Below the pieces are notes generated by a model. It worked only from the letters and a program-made list of their open reading frames with translations. It made no database searches and had not been told where the DNA came from. Source: Amycolatopsis camponoti (GTDB lineage: Bacteria; Actinomycetota; Actinomycetes; Mycobacteriales; Pseudonocardiaceae). From it: 64,000 nucleotides of DNA. The stretch is taken from contig NZ_CABVGP010000001.1 in NCBI RefSeq assembly GCF_902497555.1, positions 558,001 to 622,000 on the forward strand, written 5' to 3'. Below are positions 35,339 through 44,699 of this stretch, piece by piece. Within the stretch, counting starts at the first letter, position 1. Each line of letters begins with the position of its first letter. Position numbers and translations under genes: made by a program.

Positions 35339-37015
35339 TCAGATGTCCGGCCTGGTGCAGAGGGGGTCGAGCAGGCCGTCCTTGGCCACGCAAGGGGTGT
35401 ACCCGGCGTCCTGCAGCTCCGCCCGCGCGGTCGGGCTCGCCAGGTAGTCGAGGAACCGCTTCAGCACGCTCCCGTTCGACGGCACGCCCTTGGTGTAGAG
35501 GTACTCGACGGTCCAGAACCGATACCCGGCGTCGATGGTCGTGACGTCGGGGTAGTGGCCGTCGAGCTGCACGATGCCGAGCTGGTTGCGGGCCGCTGCT
35601 GCTTTCGCCGCGGGGACGTCGGCGTACCCGATCGCGCCCGGCACGGCGGCGACTTCGGTGAGCACCTCGGCGGTCGTGCCGCGCTCGCAGCGCGTGGTCG
35701 CCGCAGCCGGGTCGCGCTCGGGCTTGCGGCACGAGTCCGACGTCAGCCGGTCCTCCGCGCCGCCGAGCACCTTCTGCTCGAAGGTCTTGCGCGTGCCCGA
35801 CTCCTGCCCGCGCCCGACGATCCCGATCGGCACCGACGGCCCCGGCCGCAGCTGGTCCCAGTTCCGCACCCGGCCGCTGAAGATGTCCTTGACCTGCTGG
35901 ATCGTCAGATTGTCGACCCCGGCGCCGCGGTTGACGACCAGCGTGTAGACGACCACCGCGACGGCCTTCGCCTCCAGGTCCGGGCCTGCTTCGCCGGACC
36001 GGCCGTCCGAGAGCACCGCCAGCTCGTCCTTGCCGGCGGCGTCGACCGGGGCGAGCGCGCGAACGCCGGTGACGCTGCCGGTCGCGCGGGTCGTGATCGC
36101 CGCGCCGTCGCACTGGCCGTGGTACTCGGCGGCGATGCTGTCGATGATCGGGACGAACGCGCTCGACCCCTCGACCGACAGCTTGCCGGTGGCGCACTGC
36201 GCGGAGTCGCCCGGCCGGGACCACGAGACCAGCAGTGTCGCGAGCAGGGCGCCGGTCAGCAGCACGCCGACCGCCGTCGTGATGACCGGCCAGCCGAACC
36301 GGCGCTGCTTGCGGTCGTCCTTGATCCGGCCGGCGGCGAGCCGCGCGTGGTGGTCGATCTCCTTGCTGATCTCGCCTTCGTACCCGTCGGACTCCCGCAG
36401 GACGACGACCAGCTTGAACTTTTCCTTGCGCTTCAAGGAAAGCCGCGCGAACCGCACGCCGTGCCACTCGGGCGCCTCGGGCGGTGCCTCAGCCGCGGCG
36501 AGCCCGGCCAGCCGTTTCGGCAGCAGCGCGCGTACGCGAGAGAGCTTCACCGCTTCGACCGGCTTCTGCGGCGTCTCGCGGGTGAAGAACTCGAGGCCGT
36601 CGCGGACGTGCTGGCGCAGGCCGTCGTCGGTCGCGTCGGACACGCGCGCGTCCCAGACGATCCGGCTGCCGAAGGTGAACGAGAGCGGGATTTCGAAGTC
36701 GCCCGGCGCGATGTCGAAGCTGCCGGTGTTGTGCACCCGGATGACGACGATGCTCATCCGGTCGAGCAGCCGCGCGACCTGCTCCAGCTGCGGGGCCGCC
36801 TGCGCGGAGCCGTTTTCGCCGTCGTGCAGGTCGATCGGGGACAGCCCGATCTTGGAGTTGTAGAGCACCCGGAACGTCAGCCGGCGCCGCCGGATGAAGT
36901 AGCGGTCGATGAACGGCGCGGCGATCGCGACCAGCGCGGCGAGGCCCAGGACGAGGCTGCCGGAGTCCGAGCTCAGGATTTCGGCGAGTGACTGCATCGT
37001 CGCGCCGACGCCCAC
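35339..37015 (-). CDS. Membrane protein with PstS-like extracytoplasmic domain
   Basis: The GTG at 37015 has GAGGAG upstream; 558 residues. A first span lies at residues 18-36, followed by a domain of about 170 residues that is probably cytoplasmic (VVIRVHNTGSFDIAPGDFEIP), a second span at about 240-260, and a C-terminal PstS-like fold (KLSVEGSSAFVPIIDSIAAEY, TGSVTGVRAL, QQVKDIFSGRVRNWDQL, VGRGQESGTRKTFEQKVL). PstS proteins bind phosphate, but here the domain is tethered and no pst transporter is near, so a sensor role is possible. Confidence 0.82.
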   Translation of the reverse strand: MGVGATMQSLAEILSSDSGSLVLGLAALVAIAAPFIDRYFIRRRRLTFRVLYNSKIGLSPIDLHDGENGSAQAAPQLEQVARLLDRMSIVVIRVHNTGSFDIAPGDFEIPLSFTFGSRIVWDARVSDATDDGLRQHVRDGLEFFTRETPQKPVEAVKLSRVRALLPKRLAGLAAAEAPPEAPEWHGVRFARLSLKRKEKFKLVVVLRESDGYEGEISKEIDHHARLAAGRIKDDRKQRRFGWPVITTAVGVLLTGALLATLLVSWSRPGDSAQCATGKLSVEGSSAFVPIIDSIAAEYHGQCDGAAITTRATGSVTGVRALAPVDAAGKDELAVLSDGRSGEAGPDLEAKAVAVVVYTLVVNRGAGVDNLTIQQVKDIFSGRVRNWDQLRPGPSVPIGIVGRGQESGTRKTFEQKVLGGAEDRLTSDSCRKPERDPAAATTRCERGTTAEVLTEVAAVPGAIGYADVPAAKAAAARNQLGIVQLDGHYPDVTTIDAGYRFWTVEYLYTKGVPSNGSVLKRFLDYLASPTARAELQDAGYTPCVAKDGLLDPLCTRPDI

Positions 37016-37066
37016 CGTGCTGCTCCTCTACCCCTGACTCCCCAGGTGAAGCAGCCTAAGGAGCGC

Positions 37067-37927
37067 TCACCCGGCGTGGGGTTCCGACGACCGAGTGTTC
37101 ACCGGTCGTTCATCGGCGACCCAGCTGGCCAGCAGGCCGAGCGCGCGTTCGGTCTCCGACCCGGGTTCGGCGTGGTAGACGACCATGCCCTGGTCGGGGT
37201 CCTGGGGCAGGCGGAGCGTCTCGTAGCGCAGCCGCAGCTCGCCGACGACGGGGTTGCGCAGCACCTTCCACCCCTGCGCCTTCTCCAGCACCGCGTGCTC
37301 GGCCCACAGCTTCCGGAACTGTTCGCTGGCCAGGGACAGCTCACCGATCAGCTGGGCGAACCGCGGGTCGCCGGGATGCCGTCCGCTCTCCGCGCGCAGG
37401 TTCGCGACCAGCTCGCGGCACACCGCGTCGTACTCCGGGTGCAGCTGCTTCGCGCGCTCGTCGAGGAAGATCAGCTTCGGCATGTTGCGCTCGTCCAGGT
37501 CGGCGAAGGCGAACGCGACCGCGCCGCCGAGCGCGTTCCACGCCAGCACGTCCATGTACCGGCCGAAGACGAACGCCGGCGCCTGGATCGCGTCCAGGAG
37601 CTGCTGCAGCTCGGGCCGGACCCGCTGCGGCGCGCGCTCGTCACGGCGCTTGGGCGCGGCGAGGTTGCGCAGGTAGGACTCCTCACCGGCGTTGAGCCGC
37701 AGCGCGCGGGCCAGCGCGTCGAGGATCGCGTCCGAGACGTTCTTCGCGCGGCCCTGCTCCAGCCGCGTGTAGTAGTCGACGCTGATGCCGGACAGCTGCG
37801 CCAGCTCCTCGCGCCGCAGGCCCTTGACCCGCCGCTGCGTGATCCCGGGCGGGAGGCCCAGGTCGGCGGGGTCCAGTGCGGCGCGGCGCGCCTTCAGGAA
37901 GGCGCCCAGCTCGGCTGCGTCACTCAT
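37067..37927 (-). CDS. XRE regulator with MmyB-like C-terminal domain
   Basis: The protein has 286 residues. The N-terminal helix-turn-helix reads VKGLRREELAQLSGISVDYYTRLEQGR, followed by the ligand-binding MmyB-like domain (FVFGRYMDVLAWNALGGAV, NMPKLIFLDERAKQLHPEY). The family often represses a divergent oxidoreductase gene, and here the aldo/keto reductase is divergent with 99 bases in between. Confidence 0.9.
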   Translation of the reverse strand: MSDAAELGAFLKARRAALDPADLGLPPGITQRRVKGLRREELAQLSGISVDYYTRLEQGRAKNVSDAILDALARALRLNAGEESYLRNLAAPKRRDERAPQRVRPELQQLLDAIQAPAFVFGRYMDVLAWNALGGAVAFAFADLDERNMPKLIFLDERAKQLHPEYDAVCRELVANLRAESGRHPGDPRFAQLIGELSLASEQFRKLWAEHAVLEKAQGWKVLRNPVVGELRLRYETLRLPQDPDQGMVVYHAEPGSETERALGLLASWVADERPVNTRSSEPHAG

Positions 37928-37974
37928 GCCTCCAGTATTCCCGGCTGGCGGTTTCCCGCCTGGTACTGCCAGAC

Positions 37975-37994
37975 CCAGGTCGAGCGTGACCTGG
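37975..37994. promoter_or_regulatory. CCAGGTC-N6-GACCTGG operator candidate
   Basis: A perfect 7-bp inverted repeat lies in the divergent promoter region between the MmyB-type regulator and the aldo/keto reductase. It is the natural candidate for the regulator's site. Confidence 0.5.
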
Positions 37995-38026
37995 TCCGTC
38001 CGCTTCGCCGCTTCCAGAGTGGTGGC

Positions 38027-39052
38027 ATGAAACGACGAACTTTGGGCGGCACGGGCATCTCGGTCAGCGAATACGCGTTCGGCGCGATGATGCTGGGCAA
38101 GTGGGGCAATCCGGACCACGAGGAAGGCGTCCGGATGCTGCACACCGCGCTCGACGCGGGGGTCAACTTCTGGGACACCGCGGACATGTACAGCGACGGC
38201 GAGAACGAGCGGATCGTCGGCCAGGCGCTGAAGGGCCGCCGCGACGACGTCGTGCTGGCCACCAAGGGCTTCTTCCAGATGGGTGCCGACCCCAACCAGG
38301 GCGGGCTCTCGAGGCGTTGGCTGACCCGGGCCCTGGACGACAGTCTCCGGCGGCTCGACACCGACTACGTCGACCTCTACCAAGTCCACCGGCCGGACCC
38401 GGCCACCGACATCGAGGAAACCCTGTCGGTGCTGACGGATTTCGTGCGGCAGGGCAAGGTCCGCGCGATCGGGTCGTCGGACTTCCCGGCCGAGCAGATC
38501 GTGGAAGCCCAGTGGGTGGCGGAAAAGCGCGGCCTGGCACGGTTCCGCGCCGAGCAGCCGCCGTACTCGATCTTCAACCGGGCGATCGAGGCCGCCGTGC
38601 TGCCGACCGCGCGGAAGTACGGCATGGGCGTGCTGACCTGGAGCCCGCTGGCCAGCGGCTGGCTGTCGGGAAAGTACCTGAAACCGTCCGATGTGGACCT
38701 TTCCGAAGGCCGCCGGACGTTGCAGGCGCACAAGTTCGACCCGGCGCTGCCGGAGAACGCCGTCAAGTTCGAGGCGATCGCGCAGCTGAAGAAGATCGCC
38801 GACGACCTGGGCCGGCCGCTCACGCACCTGGCGACGGCGTTCGTCCGGGCCCACCCGGGCGTGACGTCGGCGATCATCGGCCCCCGCACGCCGTCACAGC
38901 TCGACGACCTGCTGGCGGGCGCGGACCTGGTGCTGGACGACGAGGTGCTGGACCGCATCGACGAGATCGTCCCGCCGGGCACGGACCTGAACCCGGCCGA
39001 GAAGGACTACACCCCGCCGGCGCTGGCGGACGCGCGCCTGCGCCGGCGGTAG
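38027..39052 (+). CDS. Aldo/keto reductase
   Basis: The protein has 341 residues, an NADPH-dependent TIM-barrel reductase. The catalytic set is D53 and Y58 (WDTADMYSDGENE), a lysine in VLATKGFF and a histidine in YQVHRPD; the cofactor region is IIGPRTPSQLDDLL. Substrates of this subgroup vary widely. Likely regulated by the divergent MmyB-type gene. Confidence 0.92.
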   Translation: MKRRTLGGTGISVSEYAFGAMMLGKWGNPDHEEGVRMLHTALDAGVNFWDTADMYSDGENERIVGQALKGRRDDVVLATKGFFQMGADPNQGGLSRRWLTRALDDSLRRLDTDYVDLYQVHRPDPATDIEETLSVLTDFVRQGKVRAIGSSDFPAEQIVEAQWVAEKRGLARFRAEQPPYSIFNRAIEAAVLPTARKYGMGVLTWSPLASGWLSGKYLKPSDVDLSEGRRTLQAHKFDPALPENAVKFEAIAQLKKIADDLGRPLTHLATAFVRAHPGVTSAIIGPRTPSQLDDLLAGADLVLDDEVLDRIDEIVPPGTDLNPAEKDYTPPALADARLRRR

Positions 39053-39056
39053 CGGG

Positions 39057-40454
39057 TCACTTGCCGCCGCGGGCCATGCGGAGGACGTCGAGCGCTTCGT
39101 CGAGCTGCTCTTCGGTGAGCTTGCCGTCCTTCACGTACCCGCGTTCGATGACGACTTCGCGGATCGTCTTCAGCTCCTTCAACGCCTGCTTCGCCACCGC
39201 AGCCGCTTCTTCGTAGCCGATGTACTTGTTCAACGGCGTCACGATCGACGGCGAACCCTCGGCGTACTGGCGGGCGCGGTCGACGTTGGCCTTGACGCCG
39301 TCGAACACCTTGTCCGCCAGCAGCCGCGAGACGGCGGCGAGCAGGCGCGCCGACTCGAGGACGTTGCGGGCGATCACCGGCAGGTTGACGTTCAGCTGGA
39401 AGTTGCCCGCGGCTCCGGCGAAGGCGACGGCCGCGTCGTTTCCGATCACCTGCGCGACCACCTGCAGCGTCGCCTCCGGGATGACCGGGTTGACCTTGCC
39501 CGGCATGATCGACGAGCCCGGCTGCAGGTCCGGCAGCGCCAGCTCGGCCAGGCCGGTGCGCGGGCCGGAACCCAGCCAGCGCAGGTCGTTGGCGATCTTG
39601 TTGAGCGACACGGCGACGGTGCGCAGGTGCCCGGACGTCTCGACGACGCTGTCCTGCGTCGCCTGCGCCTCGAAGTGGTCGCGGGCCTCGGTCAGCGGCA
39701 GGCCGGTGACGGTGGCGAGCTCGGTCGCCACGCTCGAGCCGAAGCCGTCCGGCGCGTTGAGGCCCGAGCCGACGGCCGTGCCGCCGATCGGCAGCTCGCC
39801 CAGCCGCGGCAGGCCCGACTTCAGCCGTTCGATGCCGAAGCGGACCTGCGAGGCCCACGCGCCGGCTTCCTGGCCGAGGGTGATCGGGACGGCGTCCATG
39901 AGGTGCGTGCGACCGGACTTCACGACATCGGTCCACTCCGCGGCGCGGACCTCGATGGCGCCGGCGAGGTACTCAAGCGCCGGGATGACGTCCTTGAGGA
40001 CGGCTTCGGTCGCGGCGACGTGGATGGTCGTGGGAAAGGTGTCGTTCGACGACTGCGAGGCGTTGACGTGGTCGTTCGGGTGCACGTCCTTGCCGAGGGC
40101 CCGGGTGGCGAGGGTGGCGATCACCTCGTTGGCGTTCATGTTCGACGACGTCCCCGAGCCGGTCTGGAAGACGTCGATCGGGAAGTGCGCGTCGTGGGCA
40201 CCTTCGGCGACCTCGTCGGCGGCTTCGGCGATGGCGTTCGCGACGTCGGCGTCGAGCACGCCGAGCTTGAGGTTCACGCGCGCGGCAGCGGCCTTGAGCA
40301 GGCCGAGCGCGCGGATCTGGGCGCGCTCCAGGCCCCGGCCGGAGATGGGGAAGTTCTCGACGGCCCGCTGGGTCTGCGCCCGGTAGAGCGCGTCGACCGG
40401 CACGCGGACCTCGCCCATGGTGTCGTGTTCGATCCGGTATTCCTGGTCAGCCAT
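39057..40454 (-). CDS. fumC: Class II fumarate hydratase
   Basis: The protein has 465 residues and interconverts fumarate and malate in the TCA cycle. Superfamily signatures [14 protein letters not shown] near residue 95 and [12 protein letters not shown] near residue 315 (catalytic serine loop) are intact, and [14 protein letters not shown] provides the substrate-site histidine. It converges on the aldo/keto reductase gene with only 4 bases between stops. In mycobacteria fum also neighbours glpX. Confidence 0.94.
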   Translation of the reverse strand: MADQEYRIEHDTMGEVRVPVDALYRAQTQRAVENFPISGRGLERAQIRALGLLKAAAARVNLKLGVLDADVANAIAEAADEVAEGAHDAHFPIDVFQTGSGTSSNMNANEVIATLATRALGKDVHPNDHVNASQSSNDTFPTTIHVAATEAVLKDVIPALEYLAGAIEVRAAEWTDVVKSGRTHLMDAVPITLGQEAGAWASQVRFGIERLKSGLPRLGELPIGGTAVGSGLNAPDGFGSSVATELATVTGLPLTEARDHFEAQATQDSVVETSGHLRTVAVSLNKIANDLRWLGSGPRTGLAELALPDLQPGSSIMPGKVNPVIPEATLQVVAQVIGNDAAVAFAGAAGNFQLNVNLPVIARNVLESARLLAAVSRLLADKVFDGVKANVDRARQYAEGSPSIVTPLNKYIGYEEAAAVAKQALKELKTIREVVIERGYVKDGKLTEEQLDEALDVLRMARGGK

Positions 40455-40481
40455 GACACCGATTCTGGACCTGTTCGCGAG

Positions 40482-41105
40482 TCACCGCGTGGTGGCGTTG
40501 CGCACCCTGCGCCGTTCGCCGGCCACCGCCGTGACGGCGACCGCCGCCACCAGGCACGCCGCGCCCAGAGACCCCGACACCAGCGGCACCGCCGGCGCTT
40601 GCCGCCCGGCGAGCTGCGTCGCGACGAGCCCGGCCGGATCCTCGACGACGTCCACCCGGCCGCCCACCGCCAGCCGTGTCCCGGCGCCCGGGTCGAGCGA
40701 TTCCGGGCTGCCGTCCGGGTTCCGCACGTCGTAGGTGTAAGCGGGGCCACCCCGCAGCCGGTGCGCGTGTTCGGCGGTCACCAGCACGTCGACCGGCTTT
40801 CCCCGCGCGAGCAGGACCTCGTCGCCGATCGCCGTCCAGCCGCCGAGCACCGCGGCGAGCACCGGCAGCAGCGCGAGGAGCGCGAGCAGGAGGCCCGTCC
40901 GCGCCAGCCAGCGGCCGACCACGACCAGAGCCGCGAACGCGCCGAAGACGAACGGGAGGAAGCCCACCGGTTCGGCCGACGGCAGTCCCAGCCACACCGC
41001 GAGCACCAACCAGCCGAGCAGCGCCACGACCGCCGCCGCTCCGCTCAGCGCCGTCCGCCGCGCACCCCACGGTGGCCGCCGGTCGTCGGGGCGCCTGTGT
41101 CGCAC
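40482..41105 (-). CDS. DUF3592 membrane protein
   Basis: The protein has 207 residues. Three hydrophobic segments near the N-terminus (LSGAAAVVALLGWLVLAVWL, FLPFVFGAFAALVVVG, LLLALLALLPVLAAVL) and one near the C-terminus flank an extracytoplasmic stretch with YTYDVRNPDGSPES, the DUF3592 pattern. Function unknown. It lies 27 bases upstream of fumC on the same strand. Confidence 0.75.
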   Translation of the reverse strand: MRHRRPDDRRPPWGARRTALSGAAAVVALLGWLVLAVWLGLPSAEPVGFLPFVFGAFAALVVVGRWLARTGLLLALLALLPVLAAVLGGWTAIGDEVLLARGKPVDVLVTAEHAHRLRGGPAYTYDVRNPDGSPESLDPGAGTRLAVGGRVDVVEDPAGLVATQLAGRQAPAVPLVSGSLGAACLVAAVAVTAVAGERRRVRNATTR

Positions 41106-41182
41106 GCCGTCGAGTGAACTCCGATCCCGCTAGGATCGGATGTGTTCTCGATCACCGCCATCCACCACTGGCTGGAGCGAGC

Positions 41183-42172
41183 ATGACTGACGTTTCTGGG
41201 GACTCCTACGACCTCGTGATCATCGGCGCGGGCCCGACCGGCCTCTTCGCCGCCTACTACGCCGGGTTCCGCGGCCTTTCGATGGCGGTGGTCGACTCGC
41301 TGCCCGAGCCCGGCGGCCAGGTGACGGCGATGTACCCCGAGAAGATGATCTACGACGTCGGCGGGTTCGCCGAGGTCCGCGGCCGCGACCTCATCGACGG
41401 CCTGGTGAAGCAGGCCGCGCCGTTCAAGCCGAAGTACCTGCTGGGGCGCAAGGCCGAAAAGCTGGAGTCGACGGAAACCGGGGTCGAGCTGACCCTCGAC
41501 GGCGGCGAAACCCTCAAGGCCCGCGCGGTGCTCGTCACCGCGGGCATCGGCGAGTTCACCCCGCGCCCGCTGCCGGCCGGCGACGGCTGGCTCGGCCGCG
41601 GCATGGTCCACTTCGTGCCGTCGCTGCAGGTGCACGCCGGGCAGCACGTCGTGGTCGTCGGCGGGGGCGACTCCGCCTTCGACTGGATCCTCGCCCTGCA
41701 CCCGGTCGCGGCGAGCGTGACGCTCGTCCACCGCCGCGCCAAGTTCCGGGCCGCCGAGTCGATCGTCCGGCAGGCGCGCGAGCTCGGTACCCGGATCATC
41801 ACCGACGCCGAGGTCACGCGGTTCGTCGAAAACGAGAGCGGTGCGCTCGAAGCCGTCGACCTCTCGATCAAGGGCGCCGGTGACGAACGGCTGCCGGCCA
41901 ACGCCGTCGTCGCGGCCCTCGGGTTCACCGCCGACCTCGGCCCGATCGAGAGCTGGGGCCTGGAGATCGACCACCGGGCCATCGCGGTCGACTCGACGAT
42001 GGCCACCGCGCGCGAACGCGTCTACGCCGCCGGCGACGTCGCCGCGTACCCGGGGAAGGTCAAGCTGATCGCGACCGGCTTCGGCGAGGCCGCGACGGCC
42101 GTCAACAACATCGCCGTCGCCCTCGACCCGGACGCCCACCTGTTCCCAGGCCACTCGAGCAACGCCGAGTAA
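41183..42172 (+). CDS. Ferredoxin/flavodoxin--NADP+ reductase, TrxR-like type
   Basis: The protein has 329 residues. FAD motif VIIGAGPTGLFAAYYAG at the start, NADPH motif VVVVGGGDSAFDWI near residue 158 and the C-terminal FAD contact VYAAGDVAAYPGKVKLIATGFGEA. The CxxC of thioredoxin reductases is absent, which separates it from TrxB and fits the YumC-like ferredoxin reductases. It moves electrons between NADPH and ferredoxin. Its stop is one base from the stop of the convergent protease gene. Confidence 0.9.
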   Translation: MTDVSGDSYDLVIIGAGPTGLFAAYYAGFRGLSMAVVDSLPEPGGQVTAMYPEKMIYDVGGFAEVRGRDLIDGLVKQAAPFKPKYLLGRKAEKLESTETGVELTLDGGETLKARAVLVTAGIGEFTPRPLPAGDGWLGRGMVHFVPSLQVHAGQHVVVVGGGDSAFDWILALHPVAASVTLVHRRAKFRAAESIVRQARELGTRIITDAEVTRFVENESGALEAVDLSIKGAGDERLPANAVVAALGFTADLGPIESWGLEIDHRAIAVDSTMATARERVYAAGDVAAYPGKVKLIATGFGEAATAVNNIAVALDPDAHLFPGHSSNAE

Positions 42173-42173
42173 G

Positions 42174-42923
42174 TCAGGCTTTCGTCTTCTCCGCGATCCA
42201 GGGCGCGTACGCGACGACCGACGTGTAGATCGACGGCGCCGACGCGCACACCGGGTCGTTGTTGCCCGGCCGGCTGGTGACGCCCACGAGCAGCCACTGG
42301 TCGCCGTCGCGGACGACCTCGGGGCCGCCCGAGTCGCCGAAGCACGCTCCGGCCTTGCCACCGGGGTTGTCGGTGCACAGCTCGGCCGTGCCGTCGAACA
42401 CCGACGTGCACTTCGCTCCCTCGACGATGTGCGTGTCGAGCTGCTGCAGCGTCGTGGGGATCTGGCCGCAGTTGATCTTCGGGCAGGTCTGGCCCCAGCC
42501 GAGGATCCGGGTGGCCGTGCCCGGTGCCGCCGACGTGGCCAGCGCGACCGGTGCCGCCTTGACCGGGGTGACCAGCCGCAGCAGCGCGATGTCGCCCGCC
42601 GGGCTCTGCGTGTTGAAGGCCGGGTTCACGACGACGTCGGCGACCTGGTCGACCTCACCGCCCTGGCCCACGTCGTTCGTTCCCGTCCGCACGGAAATCC
42701 CGGCCGGGGCCTTGTCGAACGCGCAGTGCGCGGCCGTCACCACCCACGTGGGGGCGATCAGCGCCCCGGCGCAGAACAGCTTGCCGGTCGACGAGTGCAG
42801 CGACACCGCGAACGGGTACGGCTGGTCGGCGGCGGCGCCCCCGACGATGGCCGGTTCGGCCGACGCGGTGGCGGGGACCAGGGCGAACATCAGGACCAGC
42901 AGGGCCAGTACGCGCCTGGTCAC
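42174..42923 (-). CDS. Secreted trypsin-like (S1) serine protease
   Basis: The GTG start has AAGGAG upstream; 249 residues. A signal peptide (LALLVLMFALVPATASA) is followed directly by IVGG, the activation point of S1 proteases. The triad is visible as TAAHC, DIALLRL and GDSGGP, with paired cysteines around them. There is almost no pro-peptide. Confidence 0.92.
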   Translation of the reverse strand: MTRRVLALLVLMFALVPATASAEPAIVGGAAADQPYPFAVSLHSSTGKLFCAGALIAPTWVVTAAHCAFDKAPAGISVRTGTNDVGQGGEVDQVADVVVNPAFNTQSPAGDIALLRLVTPVKAAPVALATSAAPGTATRILGWGQTCPKINCGQIPTTLQQLDTHIVEGAKCTSVFDGTAELCTDNPGGKAGACFGDSGGPEVVRDGDQWLLVGVTSRPGNNDPVCASAPSIYTSVVAYAPWIAEKTKA

Positions 42924-42933
42924 GGATCTCCTT

Positions 42934-43983
42934 CTACGGCAGCGGGGGAACGACGTCGTCGTCGGGCGCGTCCAGGTGGCCGTCGAAGTTGACCGAGGAG
43001 TACGCCCGCAGCTTGGTGAGCCGGTGGTAGCCGTCGATCATTCTGACGGTCCCGGACTTGGACCGCATCACGATGGACTGCGTCGTCGCGCCGCCCTCGC
43101 GGTAGTGGACCCCGCGCAGCAGGTCGCCGTCGGTGACGCCGGTGGCGCAGAAGAAGACGTTGTCGCCGCGCACGAGGTCGTCGTTCAGCAGCACGCGGTC
43201 GAGGTCGTGACCGGCGGCGATGGCCTTCTCGCGCTCGGCGTCGTCCTTCGGCCACAGGCGGCCCTGCAGCTCACCGCCGAGGCATTTCATCGCGCAGGCC
43301 GCGATGATGCCTTCTGGGGTGCCGCCGATGCCGACCAGCATGTCGACGCCGGTGGTCGGGCGGGCCGCGGCGATCGCGCCCGCGACGTCGCCGTCGGAGA
43401 TGAACCGGATCCGCGCGCCGGCGTCGCGGACCTCCTTGATGAGCTGCTCGTGGCGCGGGCGGTCGAGGATGCACACGGTGACGTCGCCGACGCTGCTGTT
43501 CTTCGCCTTGGCGACGCGCCGGATGTTCTCGGCGATCGGCGCGCCCAGCTCGACCTTGCCCGCCGCCTCCGGCCCGACGGCCAGCTTCTCCATGTAGAAC
43601 ACCGCGGACGGGTCGAACATCGCGCCGCGCTCGGCGACCGCGAGCACCGCGAGGGCGTTCGGCATGCCCTTCGCCATCAGCGTCGTGCCGTCGACCGGGT
43701 CGACCGCGACGTCGCAGTCCGGCCCGTCGCCGTTGCCGACCTCTTCGCCGTTGAACAGCATGGGCGCTTCGTCCTTCTCGCCCTCGCCGATCACCACCAC
43801 CCCGCGCATCGACACCGTCGAGACGAGCTGGCGCATCGCGTCGACGGCCGCGCCGTCCCCGCCGATCTTGTCGCCGCGGCCGACCCAGCGGCCGGCCGCC
43901 ATCGCGGCGGCCTCGGTCACGCGGACCAGCTCCATCGCCAGGTTGCGGTCGGGCGCTTCACGGCGTCGCGGCTCGGTGGACAT
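42934..43983 (-). CDS. glpX: Class II fructose-1,6-bisphosphatase
   Basis: The ATG at 43983 has GGGAGG upstream; 349 residues. GlpX enzymes remove the 1-phosphate of fructose-1,6-bisphosphate in gluconeogenesis; this class is the only one in many actinobacteria. Metal and substrate motifs [28 protein letters not shown] and [13 protein letters not shown] are intact. In the same place as in mycobacteria, near fumC and xseAB. Confidence 0.95.
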   Translation of the reverse strand: MSTEPRRREAPDRNLAMELVRVTEAAAMAAGRWVGRGDKIGGDGAAVDAMRQLVSTVSMRGVVVIGEGEKDEAPMLFNGEEVGNGDGPDCDVAVDPVDGTTLMAKGMPNALAVLAVAERGAMFDPSAVFYMEKLAVGPEAAGKVELGAPIAENIRRVAKAKNSSVGDVTVCILDRPRHEQLIKEVRDAGARIRFISDGDVAGAIAAARPTTGVDMLVGIGGTPEGIIAACAMKCLGGELQGRLWPKDDAEREKAIAAGHDLDRVLLNDDLVRGDNVFFCATGVTDGDLLRGVHYREGGATTQSIVMRSKSGTVRMIDGYHRLTKLRAYSSVNFDGHLDAPDDDVVPPLP

Positions 43984-44067
43984 CAGGCCTCCCGGATCGT
44001 GGAACTGACGGGTGAACAGTCTGTCAGATCCCTGTCCGGTTTCCCGATGCCGAAAGCATGGCAAACG

Positions 44068-44295
44068 TCACTGACCGTCGCCGGTTTCGTCTTCGACGGA
44101 CGCCAGAGCAGCCTCGATGCGTTCGCGCGCGCCTTCGAGATGGCGCTCACAGACCTTCGCGAGCTTCTCGCCCTTCTCCCACAACGCGAGCGACTGCTCG
44201 AGGGACAGGCCACCGGCCTCGAGCTCCCGGACGACCTCGACGAGGCGGTCACGGGCCTGCTCGTAGCCGAGTTCCTCGCTGGCTGCTTCACTCAC
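44068..44295 (-). CDS. xseB: Exodeoxyribonuclease VII small subunit
   Basis: The GTG at 44295 gives 75 residues. The XseB pattern LGYEQARDRLVEVVRELEAG followed by LEQSLALWEKGEKLAKVC is clear. Several copies wrap the large subunit XseA to give an exonuclease that trims single-stranded DNA. Its start overlaps the stop of the wedge gene by 4 bases. Confidence 0.93.
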   Translation of the reverse strand: MSEAASEELGYEQARDRLVEVVRELEAGGLSLEQSLALWEKGEKLAKVCERHLEGARERIEAALASVEDETGDGQ

Positions 44296-44699
44296 GCTGG
44301 ACGTTCTCCGACCTTCCGGCTTGCGCTGCTGGTGGCGCACACTACCGCGCTCGCCATCGCGTGGTCGTACCCGACGAACGCCAGCGCGAACTCCTGGCCG
44401 TCACCCTCCGCGATCGCCTCTTCGAGGTTCTCCTGGGCGCCCGCCACCCGTTTGCGGTGCCCGGCACCCTCGGCGAACCACCAGCGCGAGCCGACTTGCG
44501 TCGAGGTCGCTTCGGACAGCCGACGCAGCTGCGGGCCCAGGTCGCGCCGGGCGGCGCCCCCGCAGCCGGCGAGCAGCGCCGTCCAACACTCGGCGGCCGC
44601 CCGGTCGGTGCGGATCGCCTGGTCCAGCAGGGGACGCGAGCCCCAGCGCCGGGCCGCGTCCAAGGTGAGGGGGAGGAACGTCGCCGCCTTCAGCGTCAC
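44292..44699 (-). CDS. Hypothetical protein wedged between xseA and xseB
   Basis: The protein has 135 residues and overlaps both xseA (44696-44699) and xseB (44292-44295) by 4 bases, so it is translated together with the exonuclease VII subunits. The sequence is helical with a Trp pair (GSRWWFAEGAGHRKRV) and a conserved-looking start (TLKAATFLPLTLDAARRWG). No domain recognised. The position suggests an accessory to exonuclease VII, but this is inference. Confidence 0.72.
   Translation of the reverse strand: MTLKAATFLPLTLDAARRWGSRPLLDQAIRTDRAAAECWTALLAGCGGAARRDLGPQLRRLSEATSTQVGSRWWFAEGAGHRKRVAGAQENLEEAIAEGDGQEFALAFVGYDHAMASAVVCATSSASRKVGERPA

Noticed and set aside
41121..41139. CCGATCC-N5-GGATCGG inverted repeat before the ferredoxin reductase gene
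   Set aside because: Could be an operator, but it is short and GC-rich and there is no regulator nearby; not listed as a feature.
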